DNA of 64,000 nucleotides from Herbiconiux flava (GCF_013409865.1 NZ_JACCBM010000001.1:1426001-1490000); one strand, 5' to 3'; shown: positions 18,080 through 27,838, numbered from the stretch's first letter. Translations and numbers: made by a program. The notes: generated by a model from the letters alone, not told the origin.

Positions 18080-19615
18080 GTGGAGGAAGCGCTGCAGATC
18101 GACGTCACCGGCGGCCGCGTCCGCGGTGCCGAACGGCGCGGGCTGCGCTGGTGGCGCGGCATCCCGTTCGCCGCGGCACCCGCGGGCGAGTGGCGCTTCC
18201 GGGCTCCGCAGCCCGTGCCGGAGTGGACGGGCATCCGCGACGCCCGCGATTTCGGCCCGGTGGCGATGCAATCGCGTGACGGCGCGTTCGTCGGGGCCGC
18301 CCGAACCACCCCCATGGCCGAGGACTGCCTCAGCATCAACGTGCTGCGCCCCGCCGACGACCGCGATGGCCTGCCCGTGATGATGTTCGTGCACGGGGGC
18401 GCCTACAGTGTCGGATCCTCCGCCGAGCATCCGCGCGACGGCGAGACGCTCGTGCGCGAGGGCGGCATCGTGTACGTCAGCTTCAACTACCGCCTCGGCG
18501 CGCTCGGCTACCTCGACTTCCGCCGCTACGCGACACCCGAGCGCCCGATCGAGGCGAACCTGGGGCTCCGCGACCAGGTGGCGGCGCTCGAGTGGGTGCG
18601 GGCGAACATCCGGAACTTCGGCGGCGACCCCGAGAACGTGACCCTGTTCGGCGAATCGGCCGGCGGCAACGCGGTGACGACGCTGATGGCGACCCCTGCC
18701 GCGCACGGCCTGTTCGCGCGCGCGATCGCCCAGAGCTCGCCGCCGAACGCCGTCTACCTGCCCGAGACCACCGCGATCTGGGCCGAGGAGTTCGTCGAGC
18801 TGCTCTTGGAGTCGATCGACACCGACGGGGTCGAGTCCGCGTCCGACGACCTCGCCGGGCAGGTGCTCGTCGACGCGACCGCCGATGAGCTGGTGGCCGC
18901 GGCCGTGGCCCTGACGCTGCGCACGCCCGACGCGCATCCGGGCACCATCGCCCTATCGCCGGTGATCGACGGCGACGTGCTGCCCGAGCGCCCGCTCGAC
19001 GCCTTCAAGGAGGGGCGGGCCGCGCGGGTGCCGCTGATCATCGGTACGAACGACCGCGAGGGCTCGCTGTTCACGGGGCGGCTCGACATCCTCGCGACGA
19101 CGCCGAAACGTATCCGGGCGATCTTCAAGCGCACCAAGAAGAGCGCGCGCAAGGCGATCAAGGCCGAGTACCCGGGGCTGCCGGCCAAGCGCCCCGCGGC
19201 CGACTTCGGGGGAGACTACGCCTTCTGGTATCCGACCGTGAAGGTCGCCGAGCGGCACTCCCGCTTCGCCCCCGTGCACTTCTACCGCTTCGACATCGCG
19301 CCCCGGCTCGTGCGCCTGGCCGGCTTCGATGCCACCCACGGCCTCGAGCTGTTCGCCGTGTTCGACCGGCTCGGCGGGTGGTTCGGGCGCACGATGACGG
19401 TGCTGGGCGGGCGCCGCGCGTTCCTTCGAGCAGGCAAGCGGATGCGCGGCCACTGGCTCCGCTTCGCCCACGACGGCTCGGTCGACCCCTCGGCCTGGCC
19501 CGCCTACGACGAGTCGCAACGGCTGACGCTGATCATCGACGCCGTCGATCGCGTCGAGGCCGACCCGCGGGCGCCGCGGCGCATCGCGTGGCAGGCGTTC
19601 GTGCCGCACGTCTGA
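18080..19615 (+). CDS. Type-B carboxylesterase
   Basis: 511 residues, the usual length. The alpha/beta-hydrolase esterase pattern is complete: MAEDCLSINVLRP (EDCL motif), oxyanion region FVHGGAY, nucleophile GESAGG, and DATHGLEL containing the likely catalytic His. It hydrolyses carboxylic esters; no signal peptide, so cytoplasmic. TACGAT (18068-18073) ends six bases before the GTG start, so a leaderless transcript is likely. It stands alone. Confidence 0.92.
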   Translation: MEEALQIDVTGGRVRGAERRGLRWWRGIPFAAAPAGEWRFRAPQPVPEWTGIRDARDFGPVAMQSRDGAFVGAARTTPMAEDCLSINVLRPADDRDGLPVMMFVHGGAYSVGSSAEHPRDGETLVREGGIVYVSFNYRLGALGYLDFRRYATPERPIEANLGLRDQVAALEWVRANIRNFGGDPENVTLFGESAGGNAVTTLMATPAAHGLFARAIAQSSPPNAVYLPETTAIWAEEFVELLLESIDTDGVESASDDLAGQVLVDATADELVAAAVALTLRTPDAHPGTIALSPVIDGDVLPERPLDAFKEGRAARVPLIIGTNDREGSLFTGRLDILATTPKRIRAIFKRTKKSARKAIKAEYPGLPAKRPAADFGGDYAFWYPTVKVAERHSRFAPVHFYRFDIAPRLVRLAGFDATHGLELFAVFDRLGGWFGRTMTVLGGRRAFLRAGKRMRGHWLRFAHDGSVDPSAWPAYDESQRLTLIIDAVDRVEADPRAPRRIAWQAFVPHV

Positions 19616-19749
19616 CGCGCCCGGCGAGTGCCCGTGCGCGGGCGGAGCGGCGACGGCGAAGCCGTGCGGCTGCGGGGCGGGCGTCGCGGTGGCGTTGCTA
19701 CCATGGCCTCGCCCGGCGGGTGCCGGCCCAGCGGTGAAGCGAGGTCGGC

Positions 19750-20571
19750 GTGAGTCTGAGATCCCGGATGCTCGTGGTCGTCGTCGCGGCCCTCGTCGCC
19801 GCTCTGGCGTGGCTGATCTCGGGCGTCGTGACCATCGACCTGCTCGGCAAGGAGCGGCTGCTGCCGCTCTGGTGGGTCGCCGGCGGGGCGATCCCGGGAG
19901 TCGCGCTTGTGTTCCTCGTGCGGGCCGCGGTCGCCGATGACCGGCGACTGGCCACCGGATCGCTGCGCGCCCTGGCGTTCGGCGGTGCGGTCGCGATCGC
20001 GCTGGCGGCGCCGCTGAACGGGCTGCTCATCCCCGACGGATCGGGCATCTGGTGGGTGGGCCTGACCGAGGAGTCGAGCAAGCTCGCGGCCGCGCTGCTG
20101 TTCTCGATCGGGGTCGGCCGCACGGCCCGGTCGGGGCTCGTCCTCGGAGCCTCGGTCGGGGCGGGGTTCGCCGTCTGGGAGAACGCCGGCTACGTCTTCG
20201 GCGTCTACGCCGACGCGGGGTCGGCCGCCGCCTCGGTGACGCTGGCGGTGCAGCGCGACCTGGTGGGGCTGCCGCTGCACGTGCTCTTCGCGGCTTTCGT
20301 GGCGTGCGCGGTGTTCCGGGCGGTGCGGCGTCCGTCGGCGCCGCGGATCGCCGCCGCGGTCGCGGTGTTCGAGGTGGTCGCGGCGGCGCACTCGGCCTAC
20401 GACTGGACGCAGCTCGTGCTGCCCGACCGCGCCGTGCTCGGCCTCGCGCTCACGGACTGGGTGGCGGGCCTCCTCGTGCTCGCCCTCGTGACGACCTGGG
20501 TCGTCGTGCTCCGCGGGCTGCGCCGCGCGCGGACGGTCGAGGTCGGTGCTGTCGCTGATGGCCGTCGGTAG
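19750..20571 (+). CDS. PrsW-family intramembrane protease
   Basis: 273 residues with about eight membrane helices. PrsW hallmarks are present: TEESSK (EExxK), GFAVWENAGY with a second-helix Glu, PLHVLF with His, and HSAYDW. In Bacillus, PrsW cleaves an anti-sigma factor; substrates in actinobacteria are unknown. GTG start with GAGG upstream. The 134-bp gap before it contains a TACCAT -10 candidate near 19700, giving an ordinary leader. Confidence 0.85.
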   Translation: MSLRSRMLVVVVAALVAALAWLISGVVTIDLLGKERLLPLWWVAGGAIPGVALVFLVRAAVADDRRLATGSLRALAFGGAVAIALAAPLNGLLIPDGSGIWWVGLTEESSKLAAALLFSIGVGRTARSGLVLGASVGAGFAVWENAGYVFGVYADAGSAAASVTLAVQRDLVGLPLHVLFAAFVACAVFRAVRRPSAPRIAAAVAVFEVVAAAHSAYDWTQLVLPDRAVLGLALTDWVAGLLVLALVTTWVVVLRGLRRARTVEVGAVADGRR

Positions 20572-20611
20572 TCTGCTGGTGACCACGCCGTCGTGATGGA
20601 TCGGAGCGAGC

Positions 20612-21202
20612 ATGCGAGAACTCACCTACTACGTCGCCGTCAGCCTCGACGGCTTCATCGCCGGGCCCGAGGGGCAGTTCGACGCCTTCCCGGTCGAGGG
20701 TGACCACATGGAGGCGATCACCGAGCGCTTCCCCGACACGGTGCCGACCGACATCGCCGCGGCGTCGGGCATCGATCAGTCGGGCGGGCGCTTCGACACG
20801 GTGCTGATGGGCTGGAACACCTACGCCGTCGGGCTGGCGTTCGGGGTCACGAGCCCGTACCGTCACCTCGAGCAGATCGTGTTCACCCGGGCGCACGTCG
20901 ACGAGGCGCAGGGCGTGGACGGGCATCCGCTCATCACCGACGCCGACCCCGTCGACATCGTGCGCGAACTCAAGCAGCGCGAGGGCCGTGGCATCTGGCT
21001 CTGCGGCGGCGGGCGGCTCGCGACCGAGCTCGCGGGTGAGATCGACCGGCTGGTGCTGAAGCGCAACCCGGTGCTGCTCGGCGCGGGCATCCCGCTGTTC
21101 GAACCGGGCGCCTATGACCCGCGCCAGTTCGACGTGGAGGAGACGACCGCGTTCCGCTCGGGGGTCGTGCTCGGCGAGTACGTGCGCCGCGCGGCCGTCT
21201 GA
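20612..21202 (+). CDS. Dihydrofolate-reductase-fold protein (RibD C-terminal domain family)
   Basis: 196 residues. The start YYVAVSLDGFIAGPEGQFD and later VLMGWNTY and IWLCGGGRLATEL are the RibD-C/YwjB-type signatures of NADPH-dependent reductases. It is not the housekeeping folate reductase, which is at 38652-39155. GGAGCGAG lies just before ATG and TAGTCT near 20568 may be the -10. Substrate unknown. Confidence 0.88.
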   Translation: MRELTYYVAVSLDGFIAGPEGQFDAFPVEGDHMEAITERFPDTVPTDIAAASGIDQSGGRFDTVLMGWNTYAVGLAFGVTSPYRHLEQIVFTRAHVDEAQGVDGHPLITDADPVDIVRELKQREGRGIWLCGGGRLATELAGEIDRLVLKRNPVLLGAGIPLFEPGAYDPRQFDVEETTAFRSGVVLGEYVRRAAV

Positions 21203-21227
21203 CCGCCCGCCGCCGTGAATCAGCCGA

Positions 21228-22556
21228 TCAGCGGCCGCCGAAGGCGCGGGAGAGGGCGCGGGTGAGCTGGCGCGCCTCGTCGTCGATGATCGTGGTGAAG
21301 CCGAGGCGTTTGGCTTCGGCAGCGCGGGTGCGGCTGGAGGCCACCGGCCGCACCTCGCCCGCGAGCGAGATCTCGCCGAAGGCCGCGAGGTCGTGCGCCA
21401 GCGGGCGGTCGTTGGCGGCCGACGCGAGAGCCAGTGCGATGGCGAGGTCGGCGCCGGGCTCCGTGAGCTTCACCCCGCCCACCGTGGAGACGTAGACGTC
21501 CTTGTCGTTGAGAGCGATGTGCGCGCGCCGCTCGAGCACCGCCAGGATCATCGCCACGCGCGAGGAGTCGACCCCGTTCGTGACCCGGCGCGGGTTGGGT
21601 GACGGCGTCTTCACGATCAGGGCCTGCACCTCGACCGGCAGGGCCCGCCGGCCCTCGAGCGCGACGGTGACGCAGGTGCCGGACACCGCATCGGACCCCC
21701 GGGAGAGGAACAGCCCGCTCGGGTCGGGCACCTCGGCGATGCCGTCGGCGCTCATCTCGAAGCAGCCGACCTCGTCGGTGGGCCCGAAGCGGTTCTTCAG
21801 CGCCCGCACGAACCGCAGCGCGGTCTGCCGGTCGCCCTCGAACTGGCAGACGACGTCGACGAGGTGCTCGAGCACGCGGGGACCTGCGATCGAGCCGTCT
21901 TTCGTGACGTGGCCGACGAGCAGGAGCGGGATCGAGCGCTCCTTCGCCACCCGGATGAGCGACGACGCCACCTCCCGCACCTGGGTGGGGCTGCCCGCCG
22001 CGCTGTCGAGAGACGAGCTCGACACGGTCTGCACGGAGTCGACGACGACGAGGTGGGGCTGCACCGCGTCGATCTGGCCGAGCACGGTGGCGAGGTCGGT
22101 CTCGGCCGCGAGCATGAGCGTGGGGGAGAGGGAGTGCGTGCGCTCGGCGCGCAGCTTCACCTGTGAGACCGACTCCTCGGCCGAGACGTAGAGCACGCGC
22201 AGGTGCTCTTCGGCGGCCTTCGCGGCGACCTCGAGCAGGAGGGTCGACTTGCCGACGCCGGGCTCGCCCGAGAGCAGGATCGCCGCACCGGGCACCAGGC
22301 CACCGCCGAGCACCCGGTCGAACTCGCCGATGCCGGTGGCCCAGTGGGCGGCCACGTCGGAGGAGATCTCGGTGATCGGCCGGGCGATGCGGGCCGCGTC
22401 GAGCACCGTCGCGCGCACGGCGCGGCCGATGCCCTCGTTCTCGGCGGATGAGACGACCGTGCCCCAGGACTGGCACTCGCCGCAGCGGCCGACCCACTTC
22501 GGGGTCTGCCAGCCGCACTCGGTGCAGCGGTACGCGCTCGCGGACTTGGTGGCCAT
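21228..22556 (-). CDS. radA: DNA repair protein RadA (Sms)
   Basis: 442 residues. It has the C4 zinc finger CTECG...CGECQ at the N-terminus, a RecA-like ATPase with Walker A GEPGVGKST, the RadA-specific KNRFG motif (KNRFGPTDE) and a C-terminal Lon-like domain. RadA drives branch migration and processing of recombination intermediates. ATG at 22556 is preferred because TAGGGT (22563-22568, minus strand) ends six bases upstream; the GTG at 22562 abuts that hexamer. It follows the oxygenase gene on the same strand but has its own promoter. Confidence 0.96.
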   Translation of the reverse strand: MATKSASAYRCTECGWQTPKWVGRCGECQSWGTVVSSAENEGIGRAVRATVLDAARIARPITEISSDVAAHWATGIGEFDRVLGGGLVPGAAILLSGEPGVGKSTLLLEVAAKAAEEHLRVLYVSAEESVSQVKLRAERTHSLSPTLMLAAETDLATVLGQIDAVQPHLVVVDSVQTVSSSSLDSAAGSPTQVREVASSLIRVAKERSIPLLLVGHVTKDGSIAGPRVLEHLVDVVCQFEGDRQTALRFVRALKNRFGPTDEVGCFEMSADGIAEVPDPSGLFLSRGSDAVSGTCVTVALEGRRALPVEVQALIVKTPSPNPRRVTNGVDSSRVAMILAVLERRAHIALNDKDVYVSTVGGVKLTEPGADLAIALALASAANDRPLAHDLAAFGEISLAGEVRPVASSRTRAAEAKRLGFTTIIDDEARQLTRALSRAFGGR

Positions 22557-22590
22557 GCTCACACCCTAGAGGCGGCCACCGACACCGCCC

Positions 22591-23361
22591 CTAGTCCTCG
22601 TCGTCGACCCAGGCCCCGCGCCCCTGCGCCGCGAGCGTCGCCGCACGCTCCGCGAGCCGCCGCCGGACATCCGCCTGAGCCTCCTGCACGAACGCCGGAT
22701 CGAGCGGCGCCGTCGCCGCGTGCGGTGAACCGTGCTTGGCCGCGATGTAGGCGTCGAGCTCGGGCCCCGACTCGTAGGACGTGATGAGGCAGTAGCGCGG
22801 CTCGGGCCCCTTCTGCCAGACCGCGTGCCAGAACCGCTGCGTGTCGACGATCAGCTGCGCCCCGGCCGGCAGTGCGATCCGCACCTCGGTCTCGGGGTCG
22901 AAGCGGTCCTCGCGCAGGATGAGGAACGAGTCCTTGTCGTCGGAGAGGTTGAAGAAGCCGCGCACGATCCACCCGGTGCCGTCGGGGTTCAGACGATTGT
23001 TGTCGTCCTGGTGCAGGTTGTAGAGCGCCGTGGCGTAGCTGTTGGGCTGAAGCTCGATCACGCGGCAGCGCCCGATGTTCGCCCCGGGCTCCTCGGCGCG
23101 CGCCTTGAGGATCGGCGCCTTGGCGACGTTGGCGGGCACCCACACCCCGTCCTTGTCGGTGCGCGGCGGCGTGTGGTTCCAGAACCCGTTGCACTCCATC
23201 TCGCCGGCCGCGCTGGCGAGCGGGGCGAACCGCGTGTCGCCCGACGACTTCCAGGCCACGTACTCGAGGTCGAGCCACTCCTTCGGGTCTTTCGACTGGT
23301 CGTAGGAGTCGAGAACGACGTAGCCGGTCTCCTCGAGTGCCGCGGATCGGATGTAGCTCAT
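22591..23361 (-). CDS. Putative 2-oxoglutarate/Fe(II) oxygenase-like protein
   Basis: 256 residues, no named family recognised. The order of residues fits a 2OG-Fe(II) oxygenase: H117-Q-D119 (NLHQDD), distal H179 (RFWHAVW) and R189 ten residues later (EPRYCLIT), the usual 2OG anchor. The surrounding segments look like beta strands (GFFNLSDDKDSFLILRED). The assignment is inferred from this pattern. GAAAGGG lies upstream of ATG. A DtxR/IdeR-like iron box is about 70 bp upstream, fitting an iron-linked enzyme. It is divergent from the Stealth gene. Confidence 0.6.
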   Translation of the reverse strand: MSYIRSAALEETGYVVLDSYDQSKDPKEWLDLEYVAWKSSGDTRFAPLASAAGEMECNGFWNHTPPRTDKDGVWVPANVAKAPILKARAEEPGANIGRCRVIELQPNSYATALYNLHQDDNNRLNPDGTGWIVRGFFNLSDDKDSFLILREDRFDPETEVRIALPAGAQLIVDTQRFWHAVWQKGPEPRYCLITSYESGPELDAYIAAKHGSPHAATAPLDPAFVQEAQADVRRRLAERAATLAAQGRGAWVDDED

Positions 23362-23429
23362 CGGGGAATGGGCCCTTTCGTTCAGGGAACTCGACCGCAG
23401 AGCGCCGCGCCGACGGCCGGCGGATCTAC

Positions 23430-23448
23430 TTAGGCAAGGCTAACACGC
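23430..23448. promoter_or_regulatory. Candidate DtxR/IdeR iron box
   Basis: TTAGGCAAGGCTAACACGC matches 13 of 19 positions of the iron-box consensus TTAGGTTAGGCTAACCTAA, with the left half and centre well preserved. It lies between the divergent oxygenase-like and Stealth genes, so it could repress either under iron-replete conditions. Confidence 0.5.
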
Positions 23449-23548
23449 GGTCCGTTCAGCATCCGGGCGTAAACTGGCGCCACTGGTGATGCAGGCAGGA
23501 GACCCCACCCCACGACCAGCACCGACACTCTCGACCTAGGAGGCGACT

Positions 23549-25180
23549 TTGAGCGATGACGTATCCGGAGCCCCCCACCTCGAAACCGTGCTGCGCCGTG
23601 CCAGCAAGCACCCCATCGCGCTCGACCGCGACGACCTCGTGCTCCGCAAAGGTCAGCTGACCCTCCTCAACGGCCATTCGACGCCGCGGGAGTCGATGAT
23701 CGACGACCTGTTCTTCGTCGCCGACGCCCTCGATGCGGCGCACATCCCGTTCCTGCTCGTCCGCGGCAACGACGAGCGCCCGGTGCTCGCGGTGATGTGG
23801 GGCGACCGCAAGCGCGCCAAGGCGGCCCTGATCGAGCGGATGAGCAGCGAGCCCTTCTACTCCAAGGCCCCCGGCGCCCCGGCGGTGCTCGTCGCCGACG
23901 GCCGGCTCTCGCGCGACCCCAAGGCCCGCGTGCTCCGTCTCTACCGGCCCCGCATCGAGCCCATCGGCCGCCTGCGCTACGGGGCGTCATCCGCTGTGCA
24001 GCTGGAGTTCTGGAAGCGCGAGGGCGACGTCGTCGAGGCGCCGGTCGAGAACTCGCTGACCCGCCGCACCATCCCGATCGACGAGATGGTCGAGACGACG
24101 GTCGAGATCTACGGCCGCACCTGGACGACGATCGAGGGCATGTTCAACGAGCTCGCCAGCGACGTCGACTTCGACATCGACATGGTCTTCTCCTGGGTCG
24201 ACGGCACGGCCATCGAGTTCCAGCGCGCCCGCGCCCGCCGCATGGCGAACTACGTGGTGGGCGAGGGCGACGACTCCGAGGCCCGCTACCGGCAGATCGA
24301 CGAGCTGAAGTACGCCCTCCGCAGCGTTTACATGTTCGCGCCGTGGGTGCGCAACATCTACATCGCGACCGACTCGCCGAAGCCCGACTGGCTGGGCGAC
24401 GACCCGCGCGTCACGATCATGCCGAGCGAGGCTTTCTTCAAAGACCTGTCGAACCTGCCGACCCACAACTCGCACGCGGTCGAGGCGCAGCTGCACCACA
24501 TCCCGGGGATCAGCGAGCACTTCCTCTACTCCAACGACGACATGTTCTTCGGCCGTCCGGTCAGCCCCGACCTGTTCTTCTCGCCCGGTGGCATCACCAA
24601 GTTCGTCGAGGCCGACACCCGCATCGGGCTCGGCGCGAACGCCCTGCACCGCAGCGGCTTCGAGAACGCCGCCCGGGTAAATCGCGAGCTGCTGCAGCAG
24701 CGCTTCGGCCGCATCACCACGCGCCACCTCGAGCACTGCGCCGCGCCGCTGCGCAAGAGCGTGCTGTTCGAGATGGAGGAGGAGTTCTCCGACGCCTTCG
24801 CCCGCACCGCGGCGAGCCCGTTCCGCTCGGCCACCGACATCTCGGTGACCAACTCGTTCTACCACTACTACGCGCTGCTCACCGGCCGCGCGGTCGTGCA
24901 GACGGATGCGCGGGTGCGCTACATCGAGACGACCCTGTTCTCGGCGCTGAAGGAGATGGACACGCTGCTGAAGAAGCGGTCGATGGACATGTTCTGCCTG
25001 AACGACGGCTCGAACCCCGAGATCGACGTCGAGACGCGCACGAGCGCGGTCATCTCGTTCCTCGAGCGCTACTTCCCGTTCCCCGCCCCGTGGGAGAAGG
25101 CGGCGAGCGAGCCGGTCACGCTCCCGTCGGAAGAAGGATCGGCATCGTCATCGGCGGCTCTGGCGAGACCCGCGAGCTGA
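23549..25180 (+). CDS. Stealth-family sugar phosphotransferase
   Basis: 543 residues from TTG, with AGGAGG five bases upstream (23538-23543). Stealth conserved regions are visible: [20 protein letters not shown] (CR2), then [20 protein letters not shown] and [12 protein letters not shown] (CR3), and late [12 protein letters not shown] (CR4). Family members transfer sugar-1-phosphates to build phosphodiester-linked surface glycans. The protein lacks a signal peptide, as expected for a cytoplasmic transferase. Its last 65 bp overlap the convergent metallophosphoesterase gene. No other glycan genes are nearby. Confidence 0.9.
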   Translation: MSDDVSGAPHLETVLRRASKHPIALDRDDLVLRKGQLTLLNGHSTPRESMIDDLFFVADALDAAHIPFLLVRGNDERPVLAVMWGDRKRAKAALIERMSSEPFYSKAPGAPAVLVADGRLSRDPKARVLRLYRPRIEPIGRLRYGASSAVQLEFWKREGDVVEAPVENSLTRRTIPIDEMVETTVEIYGRTWTTIEGMFNELASDVDFDIDMVFSWVDGTAIEFQRARARRMANYVVGEGDDSEARYRQIDELKYALRSVYMFAPWVRNIYIATDSPKPDWLGDDPRVTIMPSEAFFKDLSNLPTHNSHAVEAQLHHIPGISEHFLYSNDDMFFGRPVSPDLFFSPGGITKFVEADTRIGLGANALHRSGFENAARVNRELLQQRFGRITTRHLEHCAAPLRKSVLFEMEEEFSDAFARTAASPFRSATDISVTNSFYHYYALLTGRAVVQTDARVRYIETTLFSALKEMDTLLKKRSMDMFCLNDGSNPEIDVETRTSAVISFLERYFPFPAPWEKAASEPVTLPSEEGSASSSAALARPAS

Positions 25181-26072
25181 CCGCGTCGGCGATCACGATG
25201 CCCTGGGCGTCGAGCCGGCGGCGCGTCTCCTCGGCCGTGATGTGGTCGAGCGTCGGGTAGCTGCCGACTGGCACCACCGAGTGCAGCACGGTGTGCTCGT
25301 AGACGTGCACCAGGTTGAAGGCCTGGGCGCCCGCGCGCCCCTTGGTGCCACCGGGCTCGACGTTGAGGTCCTGCGTGTAGCAGGTGGCCGAGGCGACCGA
25401 GACGGGGATGCCCGCGAAGGTCGCGTTGGTGGAGTAGTGCAGGTGGCCGGCGATGATCGAGCGCACGTCGGAGCCCTCGAGCACCTCGGCGAGCCCGCGC
25501 TGGTCGCGCAGCTCGACCGAGACCGCCAGGTCGAGCACGCTCGGCACGGGCGGGTGGTGCATGGCGAGGATGGTGCCGTGCGGCACCGGGAAGGCGAGTT
25601 CCTCGGCGAGCCAGTCGAGCTGGTCGTTCGAGACCTCGCCGTGGTGGTGGCCGGGAACCGTGGAGTCGAGCGTGATGATGCGGAGCCCGTTCACGTCGTA
25701 GACGCGGTCGACGCTGCGATCGGTCGGCACCTCGCCGAACAGGCCCTCGCGGAAGGACGCCCGGTCGTCGTGGTTGCCCATCACCCAGATGACCTCGGCC
25801 CCGAGCCGCGCGGCGGCCGGTTCGACGATCGCGCGGAGCCGGCTGTAGGCATCCGGCTCGCCCTTGTCGGCCAGGTCGCCGGTGAAGATGATGGCCTCGG
25901 GCCGCCCACCCGACGCCTCGAGCTCGTCGAAGACCTCGCGCAGGTGGCGCTCGCTGTCGACGACTCCGTAGAGCTTGTTCCCCCCTGCCAGCAGATGGGT
26001 GTCGCTCAGGTGCAGGAGGAAATGGTTCGGCCTCGGGTACTCGGCCGTTCTGTAGGTCACAGGGACTTCCAT
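25116..26072 (-). CDS. Metallophosphoesterase (CpdA-like 3',5'-cAMP phosphodiesterase family)
   Basis: 318 residues from ATG 26072 (MEVPVTYRT). Class III cyclic-nucleotide phosphodiesterase motifs are complete: [24 protein letters not shown] and AGHLHY. Metals are bound by these Asp, His and Asn residues. Actinobacterial members hydrolyse cAMP or other phosphodiesters; the true substrate is uncertain. The upstream extension to 26117 is less likely. The C-terminal coding region overlaps the Stealth 3' end by 65 bp on the opposite strand. Confidence 0.9.
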   Translation of the reverse strand: MEVPVTYRTAEYPRPNHFLLHLSDTHLLAGGNKLYGVVDSERHLREVFDELEASGGRPEAIIFTGDLADKGEPDAYSRLRAIVEPAAARLGAEVIWVMGNHDDRASFREGLFGEVPTDRSVDRVYDVNGLRIITLDSTVPGHHHGEVSNDQLDWLAEELAFPVPHGTILAMHHPPVPSVLDLAVSVELRDQRGLAEVLEGSDVRSIIAGHLHYSTNATFAGIPVSVASATCYTQDLNVEPGGTKGRAGAQAFNLVHVYEHTVLHSVVPVGSYPTLDHITAEETRRRLDAQGIVIADAVSSRVSPEPPMTMPILLPTGA

Positions 26073-26222
26073 TCGGTGAGGTGCGGGCCTCCGGGGTGAG
26101 GTCCGTCCGTCGTGCAATCCGACTCAAGCACGCCAATCTGAACGCGAAGCGAACATCCGGCAGTGAGTCGGAGATCGATTCTCCCCACGCAGGTGGACGA
26201 CCGCCAGCCCCCTCGGCGGGGG

Positions 26223-26912
26223 TCAGTCGCTGCTCTCCCGATCGTGGTGCTGCTTCAGGATGCGCTCATTGAGGTACGAGACGACGGTGGCGGTGGTCAC
26301 CCCCACGATCACGACGCCCCCGAACATCAGGGTCACGGCGAGCACCCGCCCCGTCGCCGTGACCGGGTAGACGTCGCCGTAGCCGACCGTCGCGATGGTC
26401 ACGCAGGCCCACCAGACCGCGTCGCCGAAGGTGGTGATCGTCGCCCCCGGGGCTGCGCGCTCGGCCTGCAGCACCGCGAGCGAGATCGAGTAGACGAACA
26501 GCGCCACGAACAGCGCGGCGTGCAGCGCCACCGTCGTGCGCACGGCGCTGCCGCTGCGCCGGTGGAAGAACGGCACGTCCTTCAGCTTGCGAAGCAGGAT
26601 GAGCGGCCGCAGCACCGGCACCACCACGTAGAGCAGATCGGGCAGCGAGGTGCGAACGAAGGCGCCCTTCCGCCGGGCGAGGGCGAAGCGGATGGCGTAG
26701 TCGCCGAGGAACACGGCCCAGGTGCCCGCGATCACCAGGTTCAGCGCGGCCACCGCACCGCGGGGCAGCCCGGTCGCGAGCACCAGCACGGAGTACGCGA
26801 CGAGGAACAGCAGCGACAGGCCGGCCAGGGGCGCGGACGTGGTCGTCTCCCAGCGGCGCCGCCGCGCATCCTCACCGCCCCTTGGCTGATCGTGCCGCCC
26901 CTGGTCGACCAT
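26223..26912 (-). CDS. Potassium channel with TVGYGD selectivity filter
   Basis: 229 residues. Several N-terminal membrane segments form a reduced voltage-sensor-like part, including LRPLILLRKLKDV, a basic S4-like stretch. It is followed by an S5-pore-S6 module with the selectivity filter TIATVGYGDVYP and a final helix GVVIVGVTTATVVSYL. No RCK domain, so gating is by voltage or unknown. The start is the first ATG; an internal ATG is absent until mid-protein. It lies divergently from tRNA-Ser. Confidence 0.92.
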   Translation of the reverse strand: MVDQGRHDQPRGGEDARRRRWETTTSAPLAGLSLLFLVAYSVLVLATGLPRGAVAALNLVIAGTWAVFLGDYAIRFALARRKGAFVRTSLPDLLYVVVPVLRPLILLRKLKDVPFFHRRSGSAVRTTVALHAALFVALFVYSISLAVLQAERAAPGATITTFGDAVWWACVTIATVGYGDVYPVTATGRVLAVTLMFGGVVIVGVTTATVVSYLNERILKQHHDRESSD

Positions 26913-26963
26913 GCCGCCCCCTCGTCGCCGTCTGGGCCCCAGGATGGCACGCGCCGGCCCCGA

Positions 26964-26993
26964 TTGGCGAGACGCGGCGCGCTCGCGTACACT
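26964..26993 (+). promoter_or_regulatory. Promoter of tRNA-Ser
   Basis: -35 TTGGCG (26964-26969), an 18-bp spacer and -10 TACACT (26988-26993) lie eight bases before the mature tRNA 5' end. Confidence 0.7.
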
Positions 26994-27000
26994 CGTCCCC

Positions 27001-27090
27001 GGTACCGTGTCCGAGCGGCCGAAGGTGCAACTCTCGAAAAGTTGTGTGGGGGAGACTCCACCGTGGGTTCAAATCCCACCGGTACCGCCA
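27001..27090 (+). tRNA. tRNA-Ser (anticodon CGA)
   Basis: 90 nt including an encoded CCA. The acceptor stem is GGTACCG with CGGTACC, discriminator G and CCA (27088-27090). The anticodon stem CAACT/AGTTG closes loop CTCGAAA, giving anticodon CGA, which reads UCG. A long variable arm (GTGGGGGAGACTCCAC) marks a class II tRNA. The T loop TTCAAAT is intact. Confidence 0.97.
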
Positions 27091-27091
27091 C

Positions 27092-27120
27092 CGAAAGCCC
27101 CTGCTGAGCAGGGGCTTTCG
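27092..27120. terminator. Bidirectional terminator hairpin after tRNA-Ser
   Basis: A perfect 13-bp stem, CGAAAGCCCCTGC and GCAGGGGCTTTCG, with a 3-nt loop TGA. It directly follows the tRNA and touches the stop codon of the convergent CGNR gene, so it can serve both. There is no extra U-tract beyond the TTT in the stem. Confidence 0.85.
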
Positions 27121-27777
27121 TCATGTCCGGGGGTCGCGCTGCCCCGGGCCGGTGGCGGCAGCGGTTGCCGCGGCGGCGGCTCGGACTCTTTCGGTGTGGC
27201 GCCGGACGCGGTTGCGGTTGCCGCAGTCGGCGGCGACGCACCACCGGCGGTTGTGCCGGGGGGAGCCGTCGATGAAGACCCAGCCGCACTCCTCGTCGGC
27301 ACACTGGCGGACGGCGTCCGAGGGGGTGCCGGTCAGGACGTCGACGGCGGCGAGGGCCAGGCGGCGGCGGGGGAGAGCGAGGTCGACGTCGAACTGCCAG
27401 CCGCTCGGAGGTTCGAGGCGGGCCGAGGCGATCGCCTCCGTGTACTGCGCGGCGACGGCGGCGGCGGCTTGCGCGTCGGGACCGCCGTCTGCCGGCAGTG
27501 CCGCGTGGTAGAGCTGCTCGCGGAGATCCCGCACTTTCCGGAACTCTCGATCGGCGCCCGCCGGGTCGGCGTCTGCCAGCGCGATCAGGGTCTGTCGGGC
27601 GGTCTCGTCGGCGAAGCCGAACTGCCCCGCCCAGGCCAGCACGTCGTCGTAGTCGTCGAGGTGGTCGATCCGTCGATCGTCACTCAGCCGCCAGCTGACC
27701 GTGTTGATCAGGTCGAGAGCGGGATGCCCGGCGATGGCCGAGTAGGGCCGCCGGCGTGAGGGAGGAGATTCGCCCAT
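27121..27777 (-). CDS. CGNR zinc-finger/ABATE regulator, copy 2
   Basis: 218 residues from ATG 27777. The ABATE-like N-terminal domain begins at AGHPALDLINTVSW, followed by helices and the zinc finger C-x4-C (CADEEC) and C-x4-C with CGNR (CVAADCGNRNRVRRH), then a basic Ala-rich tail. TAGCAT (27783-27788, minus strand) lies five bases before ATG. It is divergent from the MFS gene at 27839, exactly as copy 1 at 7633-8184 is divergent from its MFS gene. It probably regulates that exporter. Confidence 0.85.
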   Translation of the reverse strand: MGESPPSRRRPYSAIAGHPALDLINTVSWRLSDDRRIDHLDDYDDVLAWAGQFGFADETARQTLIALADADPAGADREFRKVRDLREQLYHAALPADGGPDAQAAAAVAAQYTEAIASARLEPPSGWQFDVDLALPRRRLALAAVDVLTGTPSDAVRQCADEECGWVFIDGSPRHNRRWCVAADCGNRNRVRRHTERVRAAAAATAAATGPGQRDPRT

Positions 27778-27838
27778 GCTCCATGCTAACGCGTCCTTGG
27801 CTTGTCGCCCGTTAGGGAGTTGTGCCAGTCTGAAATGT

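Noticed and set aside
17804..18937. 377-codon minus frame across the carboxylesterase start
   Set aside because: Overlaps a clear type-B carboxylesterase and has shadow composition.
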